DNA from: an uncultured Eubacteriales bacterium
GTDB lineage: Bacteria > Bacillota > Clostridia > Oscillospirales > Oscillospiraceae
NCBI GenBank assembly: GCA_900556935.1
Contig: USQL01000049.1
Coordinates: 1 to 16,766 of the forward strand
DNA length: 16,766 nucleotides
Direction: 5' to 3'
In this document: one piece after another, positions 5,953 through 13,480 of the stretch
How positions within the stretch are numbered: the stretch's first letter is position 1
How the letters are laid out: every line of letters starts with the position of its first letter
Translations under genes and position numbers: made by a program
Notes under the pieces: generated by a model
Told to the model about the DNA's origin: nothing
Seen by the model: the letters and a program-made list of their open reading frames with translations, nothing else
Database searches by the model: none

Positions 5953-8067
5953 ATGAATCAGAAAAAATGCTTAACCCTTCTACTGTCAGCTGCCCTGTGC
6001 CTGACCCTTGCCGCCTGCGGCACGGAGGTCTCCCCCACAAGCGAAGCGACCCTTCCCAGCGTAACGGAGGCAGCGCCGACAGAGACCCCAGCTGCCACGG
6101 AGGCCCCAGCTGCCACGGAGGCCCCAGCCGATCCGCTGCCCCTGCCCGTAAAGGCGCTGACTCCCAAGCAGGTGGATGAAAATCCCTACATGGCCAAAAG
6201 CGATGCCAACATTCACCACGACGGCTATAATACGGATTCCACCGACGAAATTCTGCCCTTGGGCATCTATCCGGAAATCAACGTCTCCTACGAGAAAACC
6301 AACGCCAACGCCTCCCCCGCCATCTATTTTGACAGCTACGGCCACGCCGTGGTCCCGCTGCTGGGCGGCATCGCCATCCGGGACCTGAACGCGGAGGAAA
6401 CCAAAACCCTGGGGTATTTCTCTCCCCAGCAGCACGACGGCGGCGGCTACCTGATTCAGAGCTCCTATACCTTCCTGGACGGGGAAAACCGCATCGTCTG
6501 CCCCACCAGCAATAACCATGTTTTGATGCTGCGCGCCACGGACGAAAGCGGCAATGTGCTCCCCGAATTTGAGAAGGTTTTGGACATCGATATCAAGGCC
6601 GCCGCGGAGGAAGCGCTGGGAAAAACCCTGGAACAGAATCTTCTGTCCGTTGTCTTCGACTATGAGGGCAATCTGTGGTTCGCGACCGGCGGCTTCCGCA
6701 TCTATCCGGAACGGGCACAGCAGGGTGTCATTGGCTACATCGCCCACGAGGCCATTGCGTCCATTCTGGCAGGGCAGCAGCCGAAGCTTTCGGAGGCCGT
6801 TTTTGTCTATGACCTGACTCCCGGCGAGGGTGCGGAAAACGGCATTGCCGCCTCCAAGGACGGGGCTGTCATTCTGACCAACCAGAATTGCTATCTGCTC
6901 CGGGCGGGGGACGGCGTAGAGGTAGTGTGGAAAACCCCCTATGAAAGCGCCGGTGCCAAGGTAAGCGGCCCAAACGACAAGACCACCGGCGGCGGCCTTG
7001 CCTGGGGCGGCGGCTGCTCTCCCAGTCTTACCCCCAATTTGGTTCTCTTTACAGATAACCGGGACCCGGTAAATCTGCTGGCCCTCAGCATAGAAACCGG
7101 CGAGGTGGTCGCGAGCCTGCCGGTACTGGACAACCTGCCGCAAGGGTATCAGGTCGCCGTTGATAACTCCGCCATTGTCTACGACAACGGTGCCGGCACC
7201 GTCAGCACCATCGTGTGCAACTGGTTTGGCGCGGGAAACGCGGCCCTGGCAAATCCGGACAGCGACTCCTCCATCCAGAGCTACGCCAATATCTACGACA
7301 GCAACTGGCTGAGGCAGGGCAACGCGATGATTGCCCCCGGCGTGGAGCGGGTGGACACCGTCAAAACAGACACAGGCTACGAGATGAAAAGCGTCTGGTG
7401 CAGGGCTGACCTGGCAGACACCTCCATTATGAAGCTCTCCACCGCCACCGGATATATCTACGGCTATGTTCAGGATTTGAACAGCGGAATGTGGCAATAC
7501 ATCATCCTGGATTTTGATACCGGCGAAACCGTCTTTACCATGGATGTATCCGACAAGCCGGGCTACAACAACATGGCCATCGGTATGTACGCCGGGAACA
7601 GCGGCAACGCGCTCTACTGCCCCACCGGCTACCTGGAGCTTCTGCGGCTGCAGGACCGCTTTGTCTATCTGCCGAATATGCCCTACCGCAGTGTCAATCC
7701 GGATAAGACCGCCCGGAACGTCCTGTCCCAGCAGCAGTTTACCGCCGACGGCGGCACGGGAGATGTCGATAGCTGGGTTTATACCGTGGCGCTCGAAAAC
7801 ATCCACGGCCAGGCAGTGGTCGCTCTGCGAATCAACAACCTGTCCGGAAGCGCCTCTCAGCTGAAGCTTTTCGCCTACGGCGAGGACGGCAAGCTCCAGG
7901 AGGTTTCCAAGGAGCTGTGGTCCGTCACCGACGAAGCTGGGGCCCCTGTGGAAGCCCTGACGGACGGGGTTCTGTATGAGCTTCGTGTAGATGCGGCCGA
8001 TGGCGGCACGCTGGACCTGAACCCGGAAGAGGGCGGGCTGAGAATGCGTGTTGTTCTGGCAAAATAA
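5953..8067 (+). CDS. Large surface lipoprotein, predicted beta-propeller, unknown function
   Basis: A 704-residue secreted lipoprotein. The signal peptide MNQKKCLTLLLSAALCLTLAAC ends in a clear lipobox with the acylated cysteine at residue 22. A low-complexity Thr/Pro/Ala/Glu linker follows, with EAPAAT in tandem, about residues 28-60. The rest is a long beta-rich domain with recurring segments of the type GxxxxFDYEGNLWFAT, GIAASKDGAVILTN and GYIYGYVQDL...W.YIILDFDTGE, resembling blades of a PQQ/SMP-30-like propeller. A smaller C-terminal beta domain follows from about residue 600. ATG 5953 is chosen because GGAGG (5940-5944) lies 8 bases upstream; the ATG at 5938 overlaps that site. It faces a LytTR two-component system and has direct repeats before its promoter, so it is probably that system's target. 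The ligand or enzymatic activity cannot be read from the sequence. Confidence 0.85.
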   Translation: MNQKKCLTLLLSAALCLTLAACGTEVSPTSEATLPSVTEAAPTETPAATEAPAATEAPADPLPLPVKALTPKQVDENPYMAKSDANIHHDGYNTDSTDEILPLGIYPEINVSYEKTNANASPAIYFDSYGHAVVPLLGGIAIRDLNAEETKTLGYFSPQQHDGGGYLIQSSYTFLDGENRIVCPTSNNHVLMLRATDESGNVLPEFEKVLDIDIKAAAEEALGKTLEQNLLSVVFDYEGNLWFATGGFRIYPERAQQGVIGYIAHEAIASILAGQQPKLSEAVFVYDLTPGEGAENGIAASKDGAVILTNQNCYLLRAGDGVEVVWKTPYESAGAKVSGPNDKTTGGGLAWGGGCSPSLTPNLVLFTDNRDPVNLLALSIETGEVVASLPVLDNLPQGYQVAVDNSAIVYDNGAGTVSTIVCNWFGAGNAALANPDSDSSIQSYANIYDSNWLRQGNAMIAPGVERVDTVKTDTGYEMKSVWCRADLADTSIMKLSTATGYIYGYVQDLNSGMWQYIILDFDTGETVFTMDVSDKPGYNNMAIGMYAGNSGNALYCPTGYLELLRLQDRFVYLPNMPYRSVNPDKTARNVLSQQQFTADGGTGDVDSWVYTVALENIHGQAVVALRINNLSGSASQLKLFAYGEDGKLQEVSKELWSVTDEAGAPVEALTDGVLYELRVDAADGGTLDLNPEEGGLRMRVVLAK

Positions 8068-8083
8068 GTCTTTCCACCTCAAA

Positions 8084-8115
8084 AAACAGGGCCCGCGGCA
8101 TGGCGGGCCCTGTTT
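8084..8115. terminator. Bidirectional rho-independent terminator
   Basis: Perfect 13-bp GC-rich stem (8084-8096 with 8103-8115) and a 6-base loop. Rightward, the stem is followed by CGTATTTTTATTTT, ending the lipoprotein gene. Leftward, the complementary strand continues with a run of six T, ending proS. The convergent genes share it. Confidence 0.92.
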
Positions 8116-8127
8116 CGTATTTTTATT

Positions 8128-9564
8128 TTAGTAGGCAATGCCCCAGTAGATCATCTTGTCGGCGGGCTTGCCGCAGCAGGCGCAGGTATCGCCCAGATGC
8201 TCCTGCTTGAAGGGGATGCAGCGGGAGGACATACCGGCCACTTCCTTCATCTTCATCTCGCACTCCAAAGAGCCGCACCACATGGTCTTGATGAAGCCGC
8301 CGTTCTTCTCCTGCAGCTCCTTGGCCTCCTCCAGGGAGTGGGCCTCGTAGATGTGCTCCTCCAGATTCTTCTTGGCCCGCTCGTACATGCCCTGATGCAC
8401 CAGCTCCAGCTGCTGGGCAACGGCGGACTCCAGGTCCTCCAGCTTGATGGTAACCTTCTCCCGGTCGGTCCGGCGGACCAGCACGCACTGGTCGTTCTCC
8501 AGATCCCGGGGGCCGCACTCTACCCGCAGGGGTACGCCCTTCATCTCGTACTCGGCGCACTTCCAGCCCATGGAGTTGTCGGAATCGTCCACCTTGACCC
8601 GGAAACCGGCCTTCTCCAGCCGCTCCCGCAGCTTGACGGCAGCCTCCAGAACGCCAGGCTTATGCTGGGCAACCGGCAGAATCACCACCTGGATGGGGGC
8701 AATCTTGGGGGGCAGCACCAGACCGTTGTTGTCGCCGTGGGTCATGATGATGCCGCCAATCAAGCGGGTGGACACGCCCCAGGAGGTCTGGAAGGGGCTG
8801 ACCCGCTGGTTGTTCTGGTCGGCAAAGGTGATGTCAAAGGCCTTGGCAAAGCCGTCGCCAAAGTAGTGGGAGGTACCGGCCTGCAGGGCCTTCCGGTCGT
8901 GCATCATGCACTCGATGGTATAGGTGGCCTCCGCGCCGTTGAACTTCTCCTTGTCGGTCTTCTGGCCCCGGGTGACGGGCATGGCCAGAACATTCTCACA
9001 GAAGTCGGCGTACAGATTCAGCATCTGCTCGGTAAAGGCCTTGGCCTCCTCGGCAGTGGCGTGCATAGTGTGGCCCTCCTGCCACAGGAATTCCCGGTGG
9101 CGCAGGAAGGGGCGGCTGGTCTTCTCCCAGCGCAGTACACTGCACCACTGGTTATACTTCATGGGCAGGTCCCGGTGGGACTGAATCACCTGGGCAAAGT
9201 GGTCGCAGAACAGGGTCTCGGAGGTGGGCCGGATGCACAGGCGCTCCTCCAATTTTTCGCTGCCGCCCATGGTTACCCAGGCGCACTCGGGGGCGAAGCC
9301 CTCCACATGGTCCTTTTCCTTCTGCAGCAGGCTCTCGGGAATCAGCATGGGCATATAGACATTCTGCACACCCACCTTTTTAAACTCCGCGTCCATAATA
9401 TGCTGGATGTTCTCCCAGATGGCGTAGCCATAGGGCCGGTAGATGAAGATGCCCTTGACGGAGGAATAGTCGATGAGCTGCGCCTTTTTGCACACATCGG
9501 TGTACCACTGGGCAAAATCGACCTCCATGTCGGTGATTTGTTCAACCTTTTTATCCTTTGCCAT
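8128..9564 (-). CDS. proS: Proline--tRNA ligase, archaeal/eukaryotic-type (ProS type 3)
   Basis: A class II aminoacyl-tRNA synthetase that charges tRNA-Pro in the cytosol. The 478-residue length, the lack of the bacterial editing insertion and the extra C-terminal domain identify the archaeal-type form, common in Clostridia, Mollicutes and some other bacteria. Motif 2 appears as LRWEKTSRPFLRHREFLWQEGHT split around residue 150. Motif 3 appears as GGIIMTHGDNNGLVLPPKIAP around residues 270-290. The anticodon-binding domain follows. The C-terminal zinc-type domain carries paired cysteines (MWCGSLEC and CACCGKPA) and ends in tyrosine, as in this family. ATG 9562-9564 is preceded by AGAGGA about 10 bases upstream. 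The gene is monocistronic, between its own promoter and the terminator at 8084-8115. Confidence 0.97.
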   Translation of the reverse strand: MAKDKKVEQITDMEVDFAQWYTDVCKKAQLIDYSSVKGIFIYRPYGYAIWENIQHIMDAEFKKVGVQNVYMPMLIPESLLQKEKDHVEGFAPECAWVTMGGSEKLEERLCIRPTSETLFCDHFAQVIQSHRDLPMKYNQWCSVLRWEKTSRPFLRHREFLWQEGHTMHATAEEAKAFTEQMLNLYADFCENVLAMPVTRGQKTDKEKFNGAEATYTIECMMHDRKALQAGTSHYFGDGFAKAFDITFADQNNQRVSPFQTSWGVSTRLIGGIIMTHGDNNGLVLPPKIAPIQVVILPVAQHKPGVLEAAVKLRERLEKAGFRVKVDDSDNSMGWKCAEYEMKGVPLRVECGPRDLENDQCVLVRRTDREKVTIKLEDLESAVAQQLELVHQGMYERAKKNLEEHIYEAHSLEEAKELQEKNGGFIKTMWCGSLECEMKMKEVAGMSSRCIPFKQEHLGDTCACCGKPADKMIYWGIAY

Positions 9565-9599
9565 ATTTATTTCATCCTCTCAGGTCTTTTTTTCTATAT

Positions 9600-9628
9600 A
9601 TTACACTTTATTATACCATAGCTGTCAA
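9600..9628 (-). promoter_or_regulatory. Promoter of proS
   Basis: On the minus strand TTGACA (9623-9628), a 17-base spacer and TGTAAT (9600-9605). A TATAAT also occurs 7 bases after the -35 but at the wrong spacing. The leader before the proS ATG is about 30 bases, too short for a T-box element. Confidence 0.65.
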
Positions 9629-9649
9629 TACTTTTCCCGGAATCCACCA

Positions 9650-9678
9650 TTGTTTTTTGGAATTTTTTCTGGTATACT
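9650..9678 (+). promoter_or_regulatory. Promoter of the serine dehydratase gene
   Basis: TTGTTT (9650-9655), a 17-base spacer and TATACT (9673-9678) with a TGG extended -10 before it. The start would be near 9685, leaving a very short leader that contains the GGAGG used for translation. Confidence 0.65.
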
Positions 9679-9707
9679 TGCCTTAGAAACTATATGGAGG
9701 AAGCGCT

Positions 9708-10922
9708 ATGAAATCCATCCGTGAAATCTACAAAATCGGCAAGGGGCCCAGCTCGTCCCACACCATGGGCCCTGAGCGGGCCGCCCGGCTCTTCCGGGAG
9801 GAGAACCCCCAGGCGGAGGCCTTTCAGGTCATTCTCTACGGCTCCCTGAGCAAAACCGGCGTGGGCCACGGCACAGACCGGGTCCTGCGGGATACCCTGG
9901 CCCCCTGCCCCACAAAAATCATTTTCTCCGAGGAAACCCTCCAGGGCTTCCACCCCAACACCCTGGATTTCATCGCCCTGAAGGACGGCAAGGAGCTGAG
10001 CCGCCTGCGGGTGGAATCCATCGGCGGCGGAGACATCCGGATTCCCGGCCGGGACAGCGACGAACAGGAGGAGGTCTATATTGAGCACTCCTTTGCGGAG
10101 ATTGCCGATTTCTGCAAATGGCGCTATATCCAAACCCTCAGCGACTATGTAGAGCTGAACGAGGGCCCGGAAATCTGGGACTTCCTGCTCACCGTCTGGC
10201 AGACCATGAAGCAGTCCATTGAAGACGGTCTGGCCGCCACCGGCACATTGCCCGGAGGGCTGAACGTCCAGCGGAAGGCCAGCTATCTCTATAACAAGGT
10301 CGGCGGGTGTGATGCCCCGGCCCTAAAGGAATTCCAGAAAATTGCCGCCTATGCCTACGCCGTGGCGGAGCAGAACGCGGACAACGGCACCATTGTCACC
10401 GCCCCCACCTGCGGGGCCTGCGGGGTACTGCCCGCGGTCCTGAAATATATCCAGGACACCAAGGGCTACTCCGATGAGACCATCTGCCGGGGGCTTGCCA
10501 CCGCCGGTATCATCGGCAACCTGACCAAGAGCAACGCCTCCATCTCCGGTGCCGAGTGCGGCTGTCAGGCGGAGATTGGAACCGCCTGCTCCATGGCTGC
10601 CGCGGCCCTGGCGGAGCTCTACGGCCAGAACCTGGATCAGGTGGAGTATGCGGCCGAGGTGGCCATGGAGCACCATCTGGGGCTCACCTGTGACCCCATC
10701 TGCGGTCTTGTGCAGATTCCCTGCATCGAGCGCAACGCGGTGGCCGCCATGCGGGCCATGAACGCCTGCAACCTGAGCTACTTTCTCACAGGCTCCCGGA
10801 ACATCAGCTATGACATGGTCTGCCGGGCCATGCACGAAACCGGCATCAACCTGAACCAGCGCTTCCGGGAAACCAGCGAGGGCGGGCTTGCCAAGCTCTA
10901 TGACCGGAAAAGCAGAAGATAA
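9708..10922 (+). CDS. sdaA: L-serine ammonia-lyase, iron-sulfur dependent, single chain
   Basis: This cytosolic enzyme deaminates L-serine to pyruvate and ammonia using an oxygen-sensitive 4Fe-4S cluster. The beta-type domain comes first (about residues 1-140), with GPSSSHTMGP at residues 13-22, which is the family signature. The alpha-type catalytic domain follows. It has TAPTCGACGV, ISGAECGCQAEIG and LTCDPICGLVQIPCIERN, supplying the cluster cysteines and the conserved active-site loops. At 404 residues it is shorter than the roughly 450-residue enterobacterial single-chain enzymes, and the beta part appears trimmed. ATG 9708 follows GGAGG by 7 bases. It is divergent from proS and monocistronic. 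The gene symbol is by family; a sdaAA/sdaAB fusion is the same assignment. Confidence 0.94.
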   Translation: MKSIREIYKIGKGPSSSHTMGPERAARLFREENPQAEAFQVILYGSLSKTGVGHGTDRVLRDTLAPCPTKIIFSEETLQGFHPNTLDFIALKDGKELSRLRVESIGGGDIRIPGRDSDEQEEVYIEHSFAEIADFCKWRYIQTLSDYVELNEGPEIWDFLLTVWQTMKQSIEDGLAATGTLPGGLNVQRKASYLYNKVGGCDAPALKEFQKIAAYAYAVAEQNADNGTIVTAPTCGACGVLPAVLKYIQDTKGYSDETICRGLATAGIIGNLTKSNASISGAECGCQAEIGTACSMAAAALAELYGQNLDQVEYAAEVAMEHHLGLTCDPICGLVQIPCIERNAVAAMRAMNACNLSYFLTGSRNISYDMVCRAMHETGINLNQRFRETSEGGLAKLYDRKSRR

Positions 10923-10928
10923 AAAACG

Positions 10929-10955
10929 GCCCCCGGAAGGTTTGCAGCCGGGGGC
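10929..10955. terminator. GC-rich terminator between the serine dehydratase gene and the leftward transporter unit
   Basis: Perfect 8-bp stem GCCCCCGG (10929-10936) with 10948-10955 and an 11-base loop. On the minus strand it is followed by CGTTTTTTATC, a good U-tract, so it mainly ends the leftward MFS unit. Rightward the tail is poor (ATTCAAAT), so ending of the serine dehydratase transcript there is less sure. Confidence 0.75.
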
Positions 10956-10957
10956 AT

Positions 10958-11296
10958 TCAAATCCAGCAATGGGCTTGTCCAATCACATCTGTGATTGCC
11001 TGAACGCCCTTGCTGACAAAGCTGGCTCGTTTCTGATTGACCACTTCACCGTTTTGGAAAATCGTAACCTCCGCCAGTCCCCATTGATTCTCTTCCGTTT
11101 CCTCCGTGCTCCCCGATAGGGTCATCCATTTTATGTGAACATTCGATTTCAAAAGTTCCTGATCAAATGGGACCGAATAATCCGTTGCGTCAAAAAGAAG
11201 CGAATTGGAATCCGCGGAAACAGTAATCGTATGATTTTTGTCCCGATAAACCCGAATTGTGTAATAAACAATATCCTGTGAAATCGGATTGTCTAT
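10958..11296 (-). CDS. Small unrecognised protein with a missing or non-standard start
   Basis: A leftward frame of 112 codons runs without interruption from the codon immediately after the MFS stop (TGA, 11297-11299), in the same frame. The reading looks coding: DIVYYTIRVYRDKNHTITV, then SLLFDATDYSVPFDQ, then VHIKWMTLSGS, and a C-terminal half with alternating beta-type residues. The only ordinary start is a TTG at 11150-11152, giving 64 residues and discarding the first half; it has no good ribosome binding site. Three readings remain. The gene may have lost its 5' end or suffered an early frameshift: a GTG overlaps the MFS stop in another frame. It may start at ATT or ATA. Or it may be reached by readthrough of the TGA. 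I do not recognise the family. Confidence 0.5.
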   Translation of the reverse strand: MDNPISQDIVYYTIRVYRDKNHTITVSADSNSLLFDATDYSVPFDQELLKSNVHIKWMTLSGSTEETEENQWGLAEVTIFQNGEVVNQKRASFVSKGVQAITDVIGQAHCWI

Positions 11297-12478
11297 TCAC
11301 ATCCACTTTTGTGTAAACTTTGCGTTCTTTAAAACCGCATAGGTTCGTTCAAGCATCCAGAAATTTAGGACTGCAAATATCAGCAAATAAAATGGCATAA
11401 TACCAATTCCAAAGCTCTGCTGAAGATTGCCAAAAACCATGGGCATCAATGTGCTGCCAACATAGGCAGATGCCATTTGAAGTCCAATGACGGAGGCGCT
11501 GTATTTCTCGCCAAAGTTCGTCGGTGCCATATGCTGAATCGCCGGATACACCGGCCCCATGCCCATACCGATGACGGCAAAACCGATTGCCGCCGGGATG
11601 TAGCTTTCTACAGGAATCATAACAAGCAATATTCCGAGCACTTCAACCAAAATACCGATTCTTATGAGCCGCCTGTCCCCAAGCCTGTTGGATACAAAAC
11701 CGGATATCAGTCTTCCGAGCATCAAGCCCCCAAAAATAAGCGACCCAAATGACGCAATCAGTCTATCGGAAAGTCCTTCTTTTACTCCGGCAAAATAGCT
11801 GGAAGTCCAAAGGGAACAGGTTGCTTCTCCGGAGCAGTATGCAAAGAACGCAATCAGCGTCAGCACTACACCGGGGCGTTTCAATGCTTCCCGTATTCCT
11901 GCCGCCTCTTCCTTCTCTTCCTGACGGTCTGGTTCGTTCTTTTTCCACAGGGGAAGGGAAATGATACAGATCAGTAATATAAAAATCTGAATATATGCTG
12001 TCCAACGGTATCCTTCATTCCATCCGGCCCTGCTCAAAGCGACTGCCATAATATTCGGGCTGATGACTGCGCCCAAGCCATAAAAGCAATGCAGGAAATT
12101 CATGACCGAGCCAGAATAGTGATTGGCCACATAGTGATTTACGGATGCGTCAATCGCTCCGGCACCCAATCCATATGGCACCGCGAAAACAAACAGCATG
12201 GCATACGCCGTTGAAACAGAGAACCCCATTAGTCCTACAATCGTCAGAAATATGGATACAATCACAATCCACTTTGTGTGAAATCTTTTGATCATCATAG
12301 GGCTGAGCAGCGCTGAAATAATCGTCATGAACGAAATGGTCATAGACACATATCCGGCATAGGAAGATGGCACCGAAAATGCCACATGCATAGCAGGCCA
12401 CCCAGAGCCAAGCAGTGAGTCCGGTAACCCCAGACTGATAAATATCAGATAGATGACCGCAATCAATAGGGAATACAT
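11297..12478 (-). CDS. MFS transporter, fucose-permease-like branch
   Basis: A 393-residue integral membrane protein with about twelve hydrophobic segments in two halves, split by a charged loop (KKNEPDRQEEKEEAAG) near residue 190. This is the major facilitator layout. The segment FLHCFYGLGAVISP near residue 145 is typical of the FucP/YfmO-like subfamily of sugar or drug:proton transporters, and a related GMGMGPVYPAIQHMAP segment appears in the second half. The start ATG follows GGAGG by 7 bases. Base composition is clearly more AT-rich than der-proS, suggesting import. The substrate is not evident; the neighbouring Nim-like and MccF-like genes hint at efflux of a toxic compound, which is only an inference. 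An AraC-family remnant lies just upstream on the other strand. Confidence 0.9.
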   Translation of the reverse strand: MYSLLIAVIYLIFISLGLPDSLLGSGWPAMHVAFSVPSSYAGYVSMTISFMTIISALLSPMMIKRFHTKWIVIVSIFLTIVGLMGFSVSTAYAMLFVFAVPYGLGAGAIDASVNHYVANHYSGSVMNFLHCFYGLGAVISPNIMAVALSRAGWNEGYRWTAYIQIFILLICIISLPLWKKNEPDRQEEKEEAAGIREALKRPGVVLTLIAFFAYCSGEATCSLWTSSYFAGVKEGLSDRLIASFGSLIFGGLMLGRLISGFVSNRLGDRRLIRIGILVEVLGILLVMIPVESYIPAAIGFAVIGMGMGPVYPAIQHMAPTNFGEKYSASVIGLQMASAYVGSTLMPMVFGNLQQSFGIGIMPFYLLIFAVLNFWMLERTYAVLKNAKFTQKWM

Positions 12479-12507
12479 CTTTTTTCCTCCTTCTATTTTT
12501 CAGCTAG

Positions 12508-12513
12508 ATTATA
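12508..12513 (-). promoter_or_regulatory. Putative -10 box of the MFS gene
   Basis: On the minus strand TATAAT (12508-12513) is preceded by TGA, an extended -10. The best -35 at 17 bases is TATGAA, weak. The start would lie about 20 bases before the GGAGG of the transporter. Confidence 0.5.
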
Positions 12514-12552
12514 TCATCTTTCCCTATTGATTCATAGAACAAAATTCCTTAG

Positions 12553-12858
12553 CTGCGGCTTCACTCCGGCGAGGGATATTGGGCCACAAGAGAACAAATC
12601 ACAATGGAAAACATAGCCGCCAGTGCCAATATCAGTGCCAGTACTCTGCTGAGGATTTATCATGATATCCTGCGTACCACACCAATACAGTATGTCCCCA
12701 AATATCGCCTTGCGCAAATCATGGAAGAGCTCCTTGCCAATCCGGACTCCTCCATATCAGAGATTGCGTATTCCTGTGGGTTTCATGATATCAGTTATTT
12801 TAACCGTTGCTTTTTAAAGGAGTACGGCAAAACACCCTCCGAATTCCGCCGCAAATAA
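12553..12858 (+). pseudogene. AraC-family regulator remnant (C-terminal DNA-binding domain only)
   Basis: The frame after a TAG at 12550 encodes a near-complete AraC DNA-binding domain: ITMENIAASANISASTLLRIY, then EIAYSCGFHDISYFNRCFLKEYGKTPSEFRRK at the end, the standard double-HTH signature. Family-like residues (REQIT) continue upstream of the first ATG (12604), that ATG has no ribosome binding site, and no sensor domain is present. This is therefore probably the 3' remainder of a gene of about 270-300 codons whose front was lost. If translated from 12604 it would be an 84-residue protein. It lies head-to-head with the MFS gene, the position of a typical local regulator, so the original may have controlled that transporter. 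Confidence 0.65.
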
Positions 12859-12964
12859 CCAACAGCTGATTTGGAGCATCCAGTATCAGATTTGAAATCA
12901 CCAATTTTTCAGCATTGGAAAAATGGGCATCTTACAGTAAAAGCAGTTTGAAAGGAGCAAAACC

Positions 12965-13441
12965 ATGTTTCGGGAAATGCGAAGAAAAAGGAAGCAAATT
13001 GACAAAGAATCGGCGGAAACCCTTTTAGCGCAAAGCAGAAGAGGCGTTCTCGCGGTAAACGGGGATGACGGTTATCCCTACGCAATCCCAATCAATTATT
13101 TCTATGATCGGAAAAATCAGAAAATTTATTTTCACGGAGCACGCGTGGGTCATAAGGTTGACGCTTTGAAAAAGTGCGACAAGGTTTGCTTTACCGTATA
13201 TGGAAACGAAACCGTAAAGGAAGACCCATGGGCCCCATTCCTGCAGAGTGTGGTCATTTTTGGCAGATGTCATTTGATGGAGACAGACGAAAAGGCAATG
13301 GCGCTGCTAAAGCAGCTTGCAATGAAATATTACCCGAATGAGCAGCTCGCGGACGCGGAAATAACGCAGTCCGGAAAAGCTGTGCAGCTTTTTGAAATCG
13401 AGATTGAACACCTGAGCGGGAAAGAAATACAGGAACGCTGA
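12965..13441 (+). CDS. NimA-like pyridoxamine 5'-phosphate oxidase-fold flavoprotein
   Basis: A 158-residue protein of the split-barrel FMN-binding family that includes 5-nitroimidazole resistance proteins (NimA). The signature runs RRGVLAVNGDDGYPYAIPINYFYD (residues 25-48, in two parts), then KIYFHGARVGHKVDALKKCDKVCFTVYG in the centre. Its histidines align with the flavin or substrate pocket described for Nim proteins. Members usually act as small cytosolic reductases or detoxifying flavoproteins, though many have no known substrate. ATG 12965 follows GAAAGGAG closely. It is 39 bases upstream of the MccF-like gene on the same strand, probably one operon. The composition is AT-rich like the neighbours, suggesting joint acquisition. 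Confidence 0.88.
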   Translation: MFREMRRKRKQIDKESAETLLAQSRRGVLAVNGDDGYPYAIPINYFYDRKNQKIYFHGARVGHKVDALKKCDKVCFTVYGNETVKEDPWAPFLQSVVIFGRCHLMETDEKAMALLKQLAMKYYPNEQLADAEITQSGKAVQLFEIEIEHLSGKEIQER

Positions 13442-13480
13442 CTGTAGGTTCGTTCAAAATTAACGGAGGATAAAAGGATT

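Noticed and set aside
5986..8082. A 698-codon open frame antisense to the lipoprotein gene
   Set aside because: It is a by-product of GC-rich third positions in the real gene. It has no ribosome binding site or promoter, and its translation is low-complexity Gly/Val/Ala-rich with no domain. The opposite strand has a lipobox, promoter and terminator.
9565..9600. T-box or other riboswitch upstream of proS
   Set aside because: The leader from the promoter to the ATG is only about 30 bases and has no stem-loop or T-box sequence.
8197..9621. A 474-codon frame antisense to proS
   Set aside because: Its Leu/Gly/His-rich composition is typical of a shadow frame; proS on the other strand is unambiguous.
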